DNA from: Vicinamibacteraceae bacterium
GTDB taxonomy: Bacteria > Acidobacteriota > Thermoanaerobaculia > Multivoradales > Multivoraceae
DNA length: 64,000 nucleotides
Assembly: GCA_012270995.1 (NCBI GenBank)
Contig: JAAXHG010000030.1
Coordinates: 1-64,000, forward strand
Direction of reading: 5' to 3'
The translations under genes and the position numbers were made by a program. Of the stretch, positions 7,761-15,912 are shown in pieces. The notes under the pieces were generated by a model that searched no databases, was not told the DNA's origin, and was given only the letters and a program-made list of their open reading frames with translations. Numbering within the stretch: the stretch's first letter is position 1; each line of letters begins with the position of its first letter.

Positions 7761-8602
7761 GAGCGATTCGTATCGGCTGGGCCCTGTCGCTGTGCCTGAG
7801 TGTGGCCGCCACGGCGGCGGCACAGGACGGCGACGGCACGCGGATGTACAACACCGCCAAGCAGAAGCTGATGAGCGGCGAGGGGATCGTCGGCGTCAGC
7901 ATCTCCTCGCCTGATCCGGATAGCTACTGCGCGGCCGCGAACGCCGGTTTCGATTTCACCTGGATCGAGATGCAGCACAGCCCGCTGACCTACCAGGACG
8001 TGGCGCGGATGCTCTGGGCCTGCCGGGACGCCTCCGCCATCCCGTTCATCCGCGTGCCCGACGCGACCGAGGGCGACATCCAGAAGGCGGTGGACCTTGG
8101 CGCGCTCGGCATCGTCGTGCCGATGGTGCGCACGGCCGAGAAGATGGAGCGGGCAGTGCGCTTCGCCAAGTTCCCGCCCGAGGGCCGGCGTAGCCTGGGC
8201 GGCGGTCAGTACGGTGCGCTCTGGGGCCGCGACTACCGGGCCACGGCGAACGAGAACATCCTGATCGTGGCGATGATCGAGTCGCCGGCCGGGGTCGAGG
8301 CGGTCGAGGAAATCGCGGCCGTGCCCGGCGTCGACGTCGTGTTCGCGGCCTCGACCGACCTCTACAGTTTCTCCGGCAAGCGCCAGGGCGAGCCGGAGTA
8401 CGAGGCGATGGTCGACCGGATCCGCGACGCGGTGCTCGGCGCCGGCCTCAAGCTGGGCGGTCCGCTGGCCTGGCGGGACCGCGAGGGCTTCAGCTTCTTC
8501 CAGGCGCCGGGGGTCGGCAACCTGATCCGCCGCGGGGCGCAGGCGCTCCTGGAGGAGGCGGCCTCAGGCGTCGCCGAGATCGAGGGCTCGGAAGAGCAAT
8601 AG
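7757..8602 (+). CDS. HpcH/HpaI aldolase family protein with a signal peptide
   Basis: The protein has 281 residues. A clear signal peptide (ALSLCLSVAATAAAQ) precedes an HpcH/HpaI (2-dehydro-3-deoxy-aldonate or hydroxy-oxo-acid) aldolase TIM barrel. Family motifs include DFTWIEMQHSP, the GALGIVVPMVRT strand, and MIESPAGVEAVEEIAAVPGVD. The active-site and metal positions (Glu in IESPAG and Asp in FAASTDL) are at the expected places, although the usual FIGPxDL is changed to FAASTDL. Family members are usually cytoplasmic, so the export signal is odd. It is coupled by an ATGA overlap to a cytoplasmic crotonase. Activity is uncertain. Confidence 0.85.
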   Translation: MRAIRIGWALSLCLSVAATAAAQDGDGTRMYNTAKQKLMSGEGIVGVSISSPDPDSYCAAANAGFDFTWIEMQHSPLTYQDVARMLWACRDASAIPFIRVPDATEGDIQKAVDLGALGIVVPMVRTAEKMERAVRFAKFPPEGRRSLGGGQYGALWGRDYRATANENILIVAMIESPAGVEAVEEIAAVPGVDVVFAASTDLYSFSGKRQGEPEYEAMVDRIRDAVLGAGLKLGGPLAWRDREGFSFFQAPGVGNLIRRGAQALLEEAASGVAEIEGSEEQ

Positions 8603-8609
8603 AGCCGCC

Positions 8610-9398
8610 TCAGGTGTGCGGGCCCTGGCCGCCGTCGACGTCGATCACCGCTCCGTTGACGTAGGAGGCGGCTTCGGAACACAGGAAGACGATCATGTTG
8701 GCCACCTCCTCGGAGGTTCCGTAGCGGCCCACCGGCACGCTCTTGCCGTTGTTCTTGATCACGTCCTCCCAGTCGCCGCCGCGCGCGTTCGCGATCTCCT
8801 TCGCGGCCCGTTCCCACATCGCGGTGTGGATCAGGCCGGGCAGGACGGAGTTGAACAGCACGTTGTCGCGGCCGTACTTCTTGGACAGGGCCTTGCCGGT
8901 GGCGACCATGGCCGCCTTCGAGGCGCCGTAGTCGATCAGCGCGGGGCCCGGATACTTGGCGGCTCCGCTCGCGATCATGACGACGCGCCCCCACTTCTGC
9001 TTGCGCATCCCGGGCAGGCAGAGACGGGTGCTGCGCACCGCCGACAGCAGGTTGAGCCGGAACAGTTCTTCCCAGTCGTCGTCGGTCATGTAGAGGAAGT
9101 TGCGCGACGGCGAAGCGCCGACGTTGTTGACCAGGATGTCGACCGTGCCGCCGGCGAGTACGGCCTCGAAGAAGGCGTCGATCGAGGCGCGGTCAGCCAT
9201 GTCGGCGACGTACCCGTGGGCGCTGCCGTCGCCCGATTGCGGCTCGTAGCCGTCGAGTTCGTTCACGGCGTCTTCGCTACGGGCGCAGAACGCGACTTCC
9301 GCGCCGTGGTCCGCAAGCAGACGGACGGCGGCGGCGCCGATGCCGAGGCTGGCGCCGGTGACGACGGCCCGGCGGCCGGTCAGGTTCAGGTCGATCAT
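8610..9398 (-). CDS. SDR family oxidoreductase
   Basis: This is a classical short-chain dehydrogenase/reductase of 262 residues, the usual family length. It shows the nucleotide-binding TGASLGIG (14-21), the NNVG strand end, and a complete catalytic set of Ser144, Tyr157 and Lys161 (YxxxK). The C-terminal GGQGPHT end is normal. The residue after the second strand (CARSED) suits NADP(H) as well as NAD(H). It is convergent with the aldolase gene, only 7 bases apart, and divergent from the HEGNY-family gene at 9502. The substrate is unknown. Confidence 0.93.
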   Translation of the reverse strand: MIDLNLTGRRAVVTGASLGIGAAAVRLLADHGAEVAFCARSEDAVNELDGYEPQSGDGSAHGYVADMADRASIDAFFEAVLAGGTVDILVNNVGASPSRNFLYMTDDDWEELFRLNLLSAVRSTRLCLPGMRKQKWGRVVMIASGAAKYPGPALIDYGASKAAMVATGKALSKKYGRDNVLFNSVLPGLIHTAMWERAAKEIANARGGDWEDVIKNNGKSVPVGRYGTSEEVANMIVFLCSEAASYVNGAVIDVDGGQGPHT

Positions 9399-9501
9399 CG
9401 CTGGGTCCCCCCGAAGGCTGAATGGTGAGGGCCGAGTGTATTGCGCGCTCGCCCGGATGGTGACGGTTGCTATGCTCCACGTCCTTTCGAACCGGGACGA
9501 A

Positions 9502-10338
9502 ATGACGAAACGACGCCAACGGAACCGATGGCGGCGGGCGGTATGGCTCGCCGGTTTCGTGCTGGTCTTGCCGGCGCCTACCTGGGCGCAGGACGACGCG
9601 ATCGCGCGCCACTACGACGGCAACCCGGACATCAACGGCGTCTGGCAGGCGATCAACACGGCTCACTGGAACCTGGAGGACCACAACGCGGTCGGTGGAC
9701 CGGCGGAGTACGGCGTTCTCACCACGACGCCGCCCGGCCAGGGCGTAGTCGTCGGTGGCGAGATTCCCTACCAGGACTGGGCTCGCGAGCAGCAGCGGAA
9801 GAACTTCGAGAACCGCTGGCGCGAGGACCCCGAGGCGAAGTGCTATCTGCCCGGGGTGCCGCGGGCGACCTACATGCCGTTCCCGTTCCAGATCCTCCAG
9901 GGCACGACCCACATCATGATCGTCTACGGCTTCGCCGAGGCGAACCGGACGATCCACATGGACAAGGAGAATCCGGAACCGGCGCCGATCGACAGTTGGA
10001 TGGGCCGTTCACACGGACGCTGGGAAGACGGCGCGCTGGTCGTCGAGGCCGCCGGCTTCACCGGTCAGGCTTGGTTCGACCGTGCGGGCAATTTCGCCAG
10101 CGACACGTTGCGCGTAACCGAGCGCTACACGCCCAACGGCCCCAACACGATGACCTACGAGGCGACGCTCGAGGACCCCAACGTCTTCACACGTCCCTGG
10201 ACGATCCGCATGCCGCTCTACCGCCGCCTGGAGGAGAACGTCCGGGTGCTGGAGTACAAGTGTGTCGAGTTTTCCGAGGAGCTGCTGTATGGCCACCTAC
10301 GCCGACGCGAAGAAACCCCGACCGGTGACGATCCTTAG
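9502..10338 (+). CDS. Secreted HEGNY-family-like protein, unknown function
   Basis: This protein of 278 residues has a basic start and signal peptide (AGFVLVLPAPTWAQ). It shares with the other members in this window the NPDINGVWQ opening, the SHGRWEDGALVVEAAGF segment and the LEDPNVFTRPWT strand. It ends early, in EYKCVEFSEELLYG where the others have EYACHEGNY. No enzyme family is recognised. Its 3' end overlaps the next gene by 50 bases in another frame, so the two probably form a transcription unit. The ATG at 9502 is chosen because the signal peptide starts there. Upstream ATGs in frame would add a long unlikely tail. Confidence 0.8.
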   Translation: MTKRRQRNRWRRAVWLAGFVLVLPAPTWAQDDAIARHYDGNPDINGVWQAINTAHWNLEDHNAVGGPAEYGVLTTTPPGQGVVVGGEIPYQDWAREQQRKNFENRWREDPEAKCYLPGVPRATYMPFPFQILQGTTHIMIVYGFAEANRTIHMDKENPEPAPIDSWMGRSHGRWEDGALVVEAAGFTGQAWFDRAGNFASDTLRVTERYTPNGPNTMTYEATLEDPNVFTRPWTIRMPLYRRLEENVRVLEYKCVEFSEELLYGHLRRREETPTGDDP

Positions 10339-12088
10339 CGCTTCGACCGTTGCCGCCGCGCTGGTGCTGGGACTGACCGCGGTCCCCGCGGGTGCGGGCG
10401 ACGTGACCGTGCAACTGACCACGTCCGCGCGCAGCGAGGCGGTCAAGTGGTACGGGCGGCACCTGGATTGCGAGCCGATCGAGGGCCGCGCCGAGGCGAT
10501 CGACTGCGGCAACGCGGTGATCGAGTTCCGGCAGGGCCCGATCATGGGTGCCAGCCAGGGCACCGGGATCGACCACATCGGCTTTTCGTTCGCCGATCTG
10601 GAGGAGAAGATGGCCTCGCTGGAGGCGGTCGGCGTGCGCGGCTCCGGAGTTCGCCTCCAGCGCTACGACGACGGTTCGACTCTCCGCGAAGAGCCCGGTC
10701 TGTTCAAGGTCGGGCGCATTTTCGATCCCTGGGGTACGCGGATCGAGGTCGTCGAAGACCTGGACACGCTGGGCTTCCACCACGTCCACCTGAGCGCGAG
10801 CGATCCGGAGCGCACCCTCGGCTGGTACCGGGAGACGTTCGGCGGCGTGCCGGCGAGCCTGCGCGGGGTGCAGGATGGTCTTCGCTTCGGCGAGGTCTGG
10901 CTGTTCGCCTCGGAACACCCCGAGGGCCAGCCCGCGCCGAGCGCCGGCCGGGCGATCGACCACCTCGCCTTCGAGGTCGCCGACCTCGATACGGCGGCGG
11001 TCGGTCTGCGCGACCGTGGTGTCCGCTTCTCGCTGGATCCCGAGCGGCCGGCGGGAGGCCGTTCCGATGCGAAGCGCGGTTTCGTCTCCGCTCCCGACAG
11101 CGTGCGCGTGGCGGTGATCGAGCCGGGCTGGCAGGGCGTCGACGCCGACTTCGGATCGGATGCCGACGAGGTTGCCTCGGCCGAGCCGTACGTCGTACCG
11201 CGGACGCCCTGGGGCACACCCGATCTGCAGGGCATGTGGTCCGGCAACAAGGCCCACGGCATTCCGCTCGAACGGCCGGAGGAACTGGCCGACGTCGAGG
11301 AACTGACCGCCGAGGAGGCGGCCGCGCGCCGCGAGCGGGGCACTCTGGGGAGCATCTGGGGCTACGAGCGGGAGTGGCGCGACACGACGCTCGGCTACGT
11401 CAAGTCGGCGCCGTCGCGGCAGGTGGCGATGGTCGTCGACCCGCCGGACGGTCGGCTGCCGCCCCTGACGGAGGAGGCGCAGGAGCGCCGCCGGAATGCC
11501 GCCGCGTCGTTCAGCGACTACGTGAGACGCCGGCCCGCGGGGCCCGAGGACCTGAGCGCCTACGTCCGCTGCATCAGCCGTGGCCTGCCGGGCATGATGA
11601 TGCCCTCGATCTACAACAATGGCCTGCAGATCAGCCAGAGCCCCGGCTTCGTCGCGATCCAGAAGGAGATGATCCACGAGACCCGGGTCGTGCCGACGGC
11701 CGAGCGGGAGCCGCTCGGATCGGGGATCAGGCAGTGGCTCGGCGATTCCCAGGGCCGCTGGGAAGGTGACACCCTGGTGGTGGAAACCACGGGCTTCAAC
11801 GGCCGCACGAACTATCGCGGCTCGAGCGAGAACATGAAGCTCACCGAGCGCTACACGCGGCTTGGGCCGAACCGGCTCGAGTACCAGTTCACCGTCGAGG
11901 ATCCGACCGTATGGACCCGGCCTTGGACCGGCCGCTTCGAGTTCGAACTCGACAACGAGCAGTACGAACTCGTCGAGTACGCCTGCCACGAAGGCAACTA
12001 CGGGATGACGAACATCCTCTCCGGCGCCAGGGCGCGTGACCGTGAAGAGGCCGCGGGCGCGGCGGAGACGGGCTCGGGAGTGCAGTAG
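10289..12088 (+). CDS. Exported fusion of two VOC (glyoxalase) domains with a HEGNY-family domain
   Basis: The protein has 599 residues. After a signal peptide (about 12-37) come two VOC/glyoxalase-like modules (about 39-160 and 165-285). Their signatures are GIDHIGFSFADLEEKM, FDPWGTRIEVVEDL, FHHVHLSASDPERTLGWYR and IDHLAFEVADLD. From about 300 the chain is a complete HEGNY-family domain: WGTPDLQGMWSG, a GRWEGDTLVVETTGF segment, and EYACHEGNYGMTNILSGAR at the end. VOC domains bind metals and act on small molecules, but this combination is not one I know. The ATG at 10289 follows GAGGAG and lies inside the end of the previous gene. Upstream start codons in frame add only nine residues. Confidence 0.85.
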   Translation: MATYADAKKPRPVTILSASTVAAALVLGLTAVPAGAGDVTVQLTTSARSEAVKWYGRHLDCEPIEGRAEAIDCGNAVIEFRQGPIMGASQGTGIDHIGFSFADLEEKMASLEAVGVRGSGVRLQRYDDGSTLREEPGLFKVGRIFDPWGTRIEVVEDLDTLGFHHVHLSASDPERTLGWYRETFGGVPASLRGVQDGLRFGEVWLFASEHPEGQPAPSAGRAIDHLAFEVADLDTAAVGLRDRGVRFSLDPERPAGGRSDAKRGFVSAPDSVRVAVIEPGWQGVDADFGSDADEVASAEPYVVPRTPWGTPDLQGMWSGNKAHGIPLERPEELADVEELTAEEAAARRERGTLGSIWGYEREWRDTTLGYVKSAPSRQVAMVVDPPDGRLPPLTEEAQERRRNAAASFSDYVRRRPAGPEDLSAYVRCISRGLPGMMMPSIYNNGLQISQSPGFVAIQKEMIHETRVVPTAEREPLGSGIRQWLGDSQGRWEGDTLVVETTGFNGRTNYRGSSENMKLTERYTRLGPNRLEYQFTVEDPTVWTRPWTGRFEFELDNEQYELVEYACHEGNYGMTNILSGARARDREEAAGAAETGSGVQ

Positions 12089-12162
12089 GGCCGGAGAGGA
12101 GGGGGAACAAGCGGAAACGGCCTCCGAAGGCGCAGCGACACCCGCCGCGGACGCTGTTGGCG

Positions 12163-12597
12163 TCAGCGACTACCGATGCCTGCGGCCTCCGCGTTGCCGA
12201 AGAGTGCCGCTCCTTCCGCGACCGCGGCGTCTCGCAGCCGACGATCCAGGGTAGCCAGGGGCAACCCGCGGCGGCGGGCGACTTCCAGATAGGAGGCATC
12301 GTACGCCGTCAGACGATGCTCGCGAGCCAGGTCGAGCACCTTCGCTTCGTCGTGGTCGGCGTCCAGTTCGATGCGCATCTGCGCGAGGTCGAGAAAGACG
12401 GCGCGCGTGTCGGCAGCCTCCAGGCGTCCCCGTCGTTCGTTGACCAGAAGCGCGTTCCAGAGTTCGTAGCGCCATAGCCGCGGTGCGACGGCGCCCTGCT
12501 CGATGGTCAACCGCAACGCGCGGTGCGCCAGCGGATCGACCTCGTCCGCCAGACACCAGCAAAGCACGATCGAGTTGTCGAGGACGACCGCGCTCAA
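12163..12597 (-). CDS. VapC-like PIN-domain toxin
   Basis: This PIN-domain ribonuclease of 144 residues has the four acidic positions expected of VapC: Asp7 (VVLDNS), Glu45 (RYELWNAL), Asp100 (TAYDASYLE) and Asp118 (LATLDRRL). VapC toxins cleave tRNA or rRNA when not bound by the antitoxin. The start is a TTG that overlaps the stop of the upstream antitoxin (TTGA), which fixes both the start and the coupling. The TA role is well supported by the pair; the target RNA is not known. Confidence 0.9.
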   Translation of the reverse strand: MSAVVLDNSIVLCWCLADEVDPLAHRALRLTIEQGAVAPRLWRYELWNALLVNERRGRLEAADTRAVFLDLAQMRIELDADHDEAKVLDLAREHRLTAYDASYLEVARRRGLPLATLDRRLRDAAVAEGAALFGNAEAAGIGSR

Positions 12598-12839
12598 AAC
12601 CGGTGGCCTTCGTGGATGGAGGCGATCAGCTCGGCCACGGTCGCCTGCCCGAGGCGCTGGCGGCGTTCCTCGAGGCGGCGAGCCGCCTGGGCTGCGCGTT
12701 CACGGTCGTCGGTCTCCACGGGGACGAGCCGGGCGACCGGCCGGCCATGGCGGGTGATCGTCAGAGTTTCCCCCCGAGCGACGCGTTCGAGTAGTCGCGG
12801 AAGATGCGTCTTGGCTTCGTAGGCGCCGATCGTCAGCAT
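12594..12839 (-). CDS. Phd/YefM-like antitoxin
   Basis: This antitoxin of 81 residues opens with IGAYEAKTHLPRLLERVARGE and TITRHGRPVARLVP, the DNA-binding Phd/YefM fold. A charged C-terminal helix follows, which would wrap the toxin. It lies directly upstream of, and is coupled with, the PIN toxin. It likely represses its own promoter together with the toxin, as such pairs usually do. The ATG at 12837-12839 begins exactly at the fold. Confidence 0.9.
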   Translation of the reverse strand: MLTIGAYEAKTHLPRLLERVARGETLTITRHGRPVARLVPVETDDRERAAQAARRLEERRQRLGQATVAELIASIHEGHRF

Positions 12840-13006
12840 GGGTGTCTCCAGTTCAGTCCGGTCGATCAGACTAGTCGGAACTTCAGGAGGAGTCAACGTT
12901 CCTGCGCGGGGTCCGGCCGGCCGGCGGCGCTCCACCAGACGACCGGTAGCGCCCCGCGCCGGTGGTAGGGTTGCCGTTCCGCCGAGACACAGCAGCAAGC
13001 AGGACG

Positions 13007-13471
13007 ATGCCCATGCACACGACGCGATCTCTCGCCCGCGCGGCCCTTCCCGCCTTCGGTTCTACCCTGGCTGCGGCCCTGGTTTTGCTGGCGCCGCCCG
13101 AGCCGGCCGCCGCCCACCACGCCTTCGCCGCAGAGTTCGACGCCACGAAGCCGGTTCGGCTACGCGGCAAGGTGACGAAGGTCGAGTGGGTGAACCCGCA
13201 CGCCTGGATCCACATTGACGTCACCGACGACGACGGCACCGTGACGGCCTGGATGGTCGAGTGCGGCCCACCGGGCGCCTTGGTGCGCCGCGGCTGGAAG
13301 AAGAACTCGGTCGCGCCGGGCACCGAGGTCCTGGTCGAGGGCTACCAGGCGATCGACGGAGCGCCCCGGGCGAACGGCCGTGACGTCACGCTGCCGGACG
13401 GCCGTCGGCTGTTTGCCGGTTCCTCGGGCACCGGCGCGCCGTACGACAACCGCGAGTCGGGTGAAGGCTAG
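13007..13471 (+). CDS. DUF6152 family secreted protein
   Basis: The protein has 154 residues with a signal peptide (FGSTLAAALVLLAPPEPAAA) and then the family opening HHAFAAEFDATKPVRLRG. VEWVNPHAWIHIDV, GPPGALVRRGW and the C-terminal LPDGRRLFAGSS end are the family's typical strands. DUF6152 is an uncharacterised exported beta-barrel-like domain common in acidobacteria and proteobacteria, often beside HEGNY-type genes as here (next gene 195 bases on). No catalytic residues are known. A second ATG two codons on is equally possible. Confidence 0.88.
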   Translation: MPMHTTRSLARAALPAFGSTLAAALVLLAPPEPAAAHHAFAAEFDATKPVRLRGKVTKVEWVNPHAWIHIDVTDDDGTVTAWMVECGPPGALVRRGWKKNSVAPGTEVLVEGYQAIDGAPRANGRDVTLPDGRRLFAGSSGTGAPYDNRESGEG

Positions 13472-13652
13472 CGGGTACGAGCGCGGCGGCGCCGTGCCGG
13501 ACGACCGGGCCCGAGCGCTGGTAACGGAGTTCGCCGAACGCCGCCTTCAACCTGAGTTCGAGAAGCTGCCGGAGGTTCCCGGCGATTCGACGGCCGTGGT
13601 GTCAGAGGACCGTGATCGCCTGGGTGGTACCGTTGACGTCCAACCTGCGTAC

Positions 13653-13660
13653 AAGGAGGT
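13653..13660 (+). promoter_or_regulatory. Strong ribosome binding site fixing the 13666 start
   Basis: AAGGAGGT lies five bases before the ATG at 13666, a perfect anti-16S match. It rules out the longer upstream starts in the same frame. Confidence 0.85.
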
Positions 13661-13665
13661 GCCGG

Positions 13666-14754
13666 ATGAAGCTTGAACGTGTTCTTCTCCTGAGCCTGGC
13701 GGTGCTCCTGGCCGCACCGATGGTCGTTGCCGCGCAGGACGACGTCCCGCGACGGGCCGACGGCAAGCCGGACCTTTCCGGCGCCTACGACGTGGCGACC
13801 CTGACGCCCCTGACTCGACCGCGGGAGTTCGGCGACCGGCTGACCCTGACGGACGAGGAGGCGGCGGCGATCGCCCGCCGGAAGGCCGAGATCTACGAGG
13901 CGGACTTCAAGCCCAGCGATCCGAATCGCGAAGCGCCGCCGGTGGGCGGCGCGCCGATCTTCGATCCGGGGCTTGAGGTTGCGTCGGGAGGCAGCGGCGG
14001 CTACAACGCCTTCTACATGGACCCGGGCGACAACGTGATCAGGATCGACGGCAAGTGGCGGACCTCGATCATCACCGATCCGCCGAACGGCCAGTACCCG
14101 GAGATGACGCCTGCCGGCATGGCGCGGGCGGCGGCCCAGTTCGCGGCGTTCGGCCACAAGAACACGGGAACCGCCTGGTGGCTGGAAGAGAACGAGGACG
14201 GTTCGGGCCCCTACGACAACATGGAACAGCGACCCCTCCCGGAGCGTTGCCTGCTCGGCTTCAGTTCGACGGGCGGACCGCCGATGCTGCCGGCCCTCTA
14301 CAACAACCACAAGCGGATCGTGCAGACCGGGAACCACGTGATGATCCTGATCGAGATGGTTCACGACGCCCGCGTCGTGCGCATCGGCGGCGAGCACGCG
14401 CCCCCCGAGGAGCGCAGGTGGATGGGCGATTCGATCGGCTGGTGGGAGGGCGACACCCTGGTCGTCGACACGACGAACTTCGGCGAAGAACCGGGTCTGG
14501 GGTCGGCGACGAAGGACCTGCACGTCGTGGAGCGCTTCCAGCGCCTTCCGGACGGCAACCTGCTCTACGGTTTTAGGGTCGAGGACCCGAACGTCTGGGA
14601 AACGCCCTGGAGCGGCGAGTACGTGTGGCGGTCGACGCCCAATAAGGTCTTCGAGTACGCCTGCCACGAGGGCAACTACGCGCTCGGCAACGTGATGCGC
14701 GGCGCCCGGCTGCTGGAGGCTGACGCGATCGCCGCGGCGGGCGGAGGAGAGTAG
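13666..14754 (+). CDS. Secreted HEGNY-family protein, unknown function
   Basis: The protein has 362 residues with a signal peptide (LLLSLAVLLAAPMVVAAQ). The mature part opens with RRADGKPDLSGAYDVATLTPL. It then has a conserved middle (GKWRTSIITDPPNGQYP, RCLLGFSSTGGPPM, YNNHKRIVQTGNHVMI), RWMGDSIGWWEGDTLVVD and EYACHEGNYALGNVMRGAR. Members occur five times in this window, with or without a fused domain. No known enzyme motif is visible; conserved His, Trp, Glu and Cys suggest a ligand- or metal-binding secreted domain. The strong ribosome site just before it implies high expression. Confidence 0.88.
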   Translation: MKLERVLLLSLAVLLAAPMVVAAQDDVPRRADGKPDLSGAYDVATLTPLTRPREFGDRLTLTDEEAAAIARRKAEIYEADFKPSDPNREAPPVGGAPIFDPGLEVASGGSGGYNAFYMDPGDNVIRIDGKWRTSIITDPPNGQYPEMTPAGMARAAAQFAAFGHKNTGTAWWLEENEDGSGPYDNMEQRPLPERCLLGFSSTGGPPMLPALYNNHKRIVQTGNHVMILIEMVHDARVVRIGGEHAPPEERRWMGDSIGWWEGDTLVVDTTNFGEEPGLGSATKDLHVVERFQRLPDGNLLYGFRVEDPNVWETPWSGEYVWRSTPNKVFEYACHEGNYALGNVMRGARLLEADAIAAAGGGE

Positions 14755-15766
14755 TCGATCGGCTGGAGCGCCTTTTCCGGGCGGGACCCGTGGCCGCTGT
14801 GGCTGAGTCTGCTGCTTCTGGCTTCGGCGCCGGCCGTCCGCGCCGCTGAGCAGCCGCCGAACATCCTCGCCTTCGTCGCCGACGACGCCGGCTGGTCGGA
14901 CCGGCGCCATCGACTCGCCGCACGATCCGGAGGAGGTCTCCGTGCCGCCGTATCTCGTCGACGACGCCGCGACGCGGGAAGACCTGGCCCTCTACTACGA
15001 CGAGATTGCCCGCATGGACTTACGAGTCGGCCGGATGCTGGCCGAGCTGGAGCGCCGCGGGCTACGCGACAGCACCCTTGTCGTCTTCCTGAGCGACAAC
15101 GGGATGCCCTTTCCCCGGGCCAAGGCGACTGCCTACGACGCCGGCATTCGCACGCCGCTCATCGTCTCGTGGCCCGGCGTGACGCCCGCCGGGGTCCGCT
15201 ATGCGGGGCTGGCCAGCATGATCGATCTCGCTCCGACGCTGCTCGAAGCGGCCGGCGCGGAGACACCGGCGAGCTTCCACGGTTCGAGCTTTGCGGCTGC
15301 CCTGACCGACCAGACCGCACCCGGGCGCGGGTACGTGTTCGCGGAGCGCAACTGGCACAACTGCGACGAGCACATCCGAGCCGTGCGAGGCATGCGCTAC
15401 AAGCTGATTCGCAACGCGTACACGGAGTTACCCCTATGCACGCCGGCCGACGCCTCGCGTAGCGCCTCCTGGTACAGCCTGACCGCGCGCCGCGAGTCAG
15501 GGGCGTTGACGCCGGGCCAGGCGCGCCTGTTCGAGGCACCGCGGCCGGTGATCGAGGTCTACGACCTGGAGTCCGACCCGCACGAACTGGTCAACCTGGC
15601 CGGCCGGCCGGAAGTGGAGCAGATTGCCCGGCGGTTGAGCCGGGTGCTCGATGCCTGGATCGAGGAGACGGAGGACTTTCCACCGAGTCGGAGGCGGAGG
15701 GCGGACAATACCGACCGGATCACGGGCGTGAAGTTCTCGCAGGAGATCCCTCCGCTGGAGCCGTAG
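14755..15766 (+). pseudogene. Sulfatase remnant: start lost, catalytic core deleted, frameshifted
   Basis: Directly after the previous stop codon, in the same frame, a signal-peptide-like stretch leads into QPPNILAFVADDAGWSD, the N-terminal strand and metal-binding DD of sulfatases. No start codon precedes it. At about 14895-14905 the frame changes and about 200 residues are missing, including the CxPSR formylglycine motif. The rest reads IDSPHDPEEVSVPPYLVDD, then LVVFLSDNGMPFPRAKATAYDAGIRTPLI, and ends with the C-terminal subdomain DLESDPHELVNLAGRPEVEQI at 15766. An intact reading frame from 14942 exists but is only the C-terminal half. It can hardly be an active sulfatase. Confidence 0.85.
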
Positions 15767-15846
15767 CGGGTTCGTTTGACGGATTCCGCCTACGGCGGAT
15801 GCCGGCCAGGACCCGGGTGGCGCGACTCGCGCCACACGCGAACCAC

Positions 15847-15874
15847 TCCGTGCGCCCGTCATCGGGCGCACGGA
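15847..15874. terminator. Perfect 12-bp hairpin between convergent genes
   Basis: TCCGTGCGCCCG and CGGGCGCACGGA flank the loop TCAT. It lies between the end of the sulfatase remnant (15766) and the end of the CocE-like gene (15913), where a bidirectional terminator would be expected. No T-run follows, so a Rho-independent role is uncertain in this GC-rich DNA. Confidence 0.5.
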
Positions 15875-15912
15875 TGGCAGGCCGGCGCACCGACAGTCGG
15901 GCGACACCCCGA

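Noticed and set aside
10187..11989. A 600-codon minus-strand frame opposite the VOC fusion
   Set aside because: No motif, low-complexity Arg/Ala/Asp composition typical of antisense in GC-rich DNA, and the plus-strand gene is certain.
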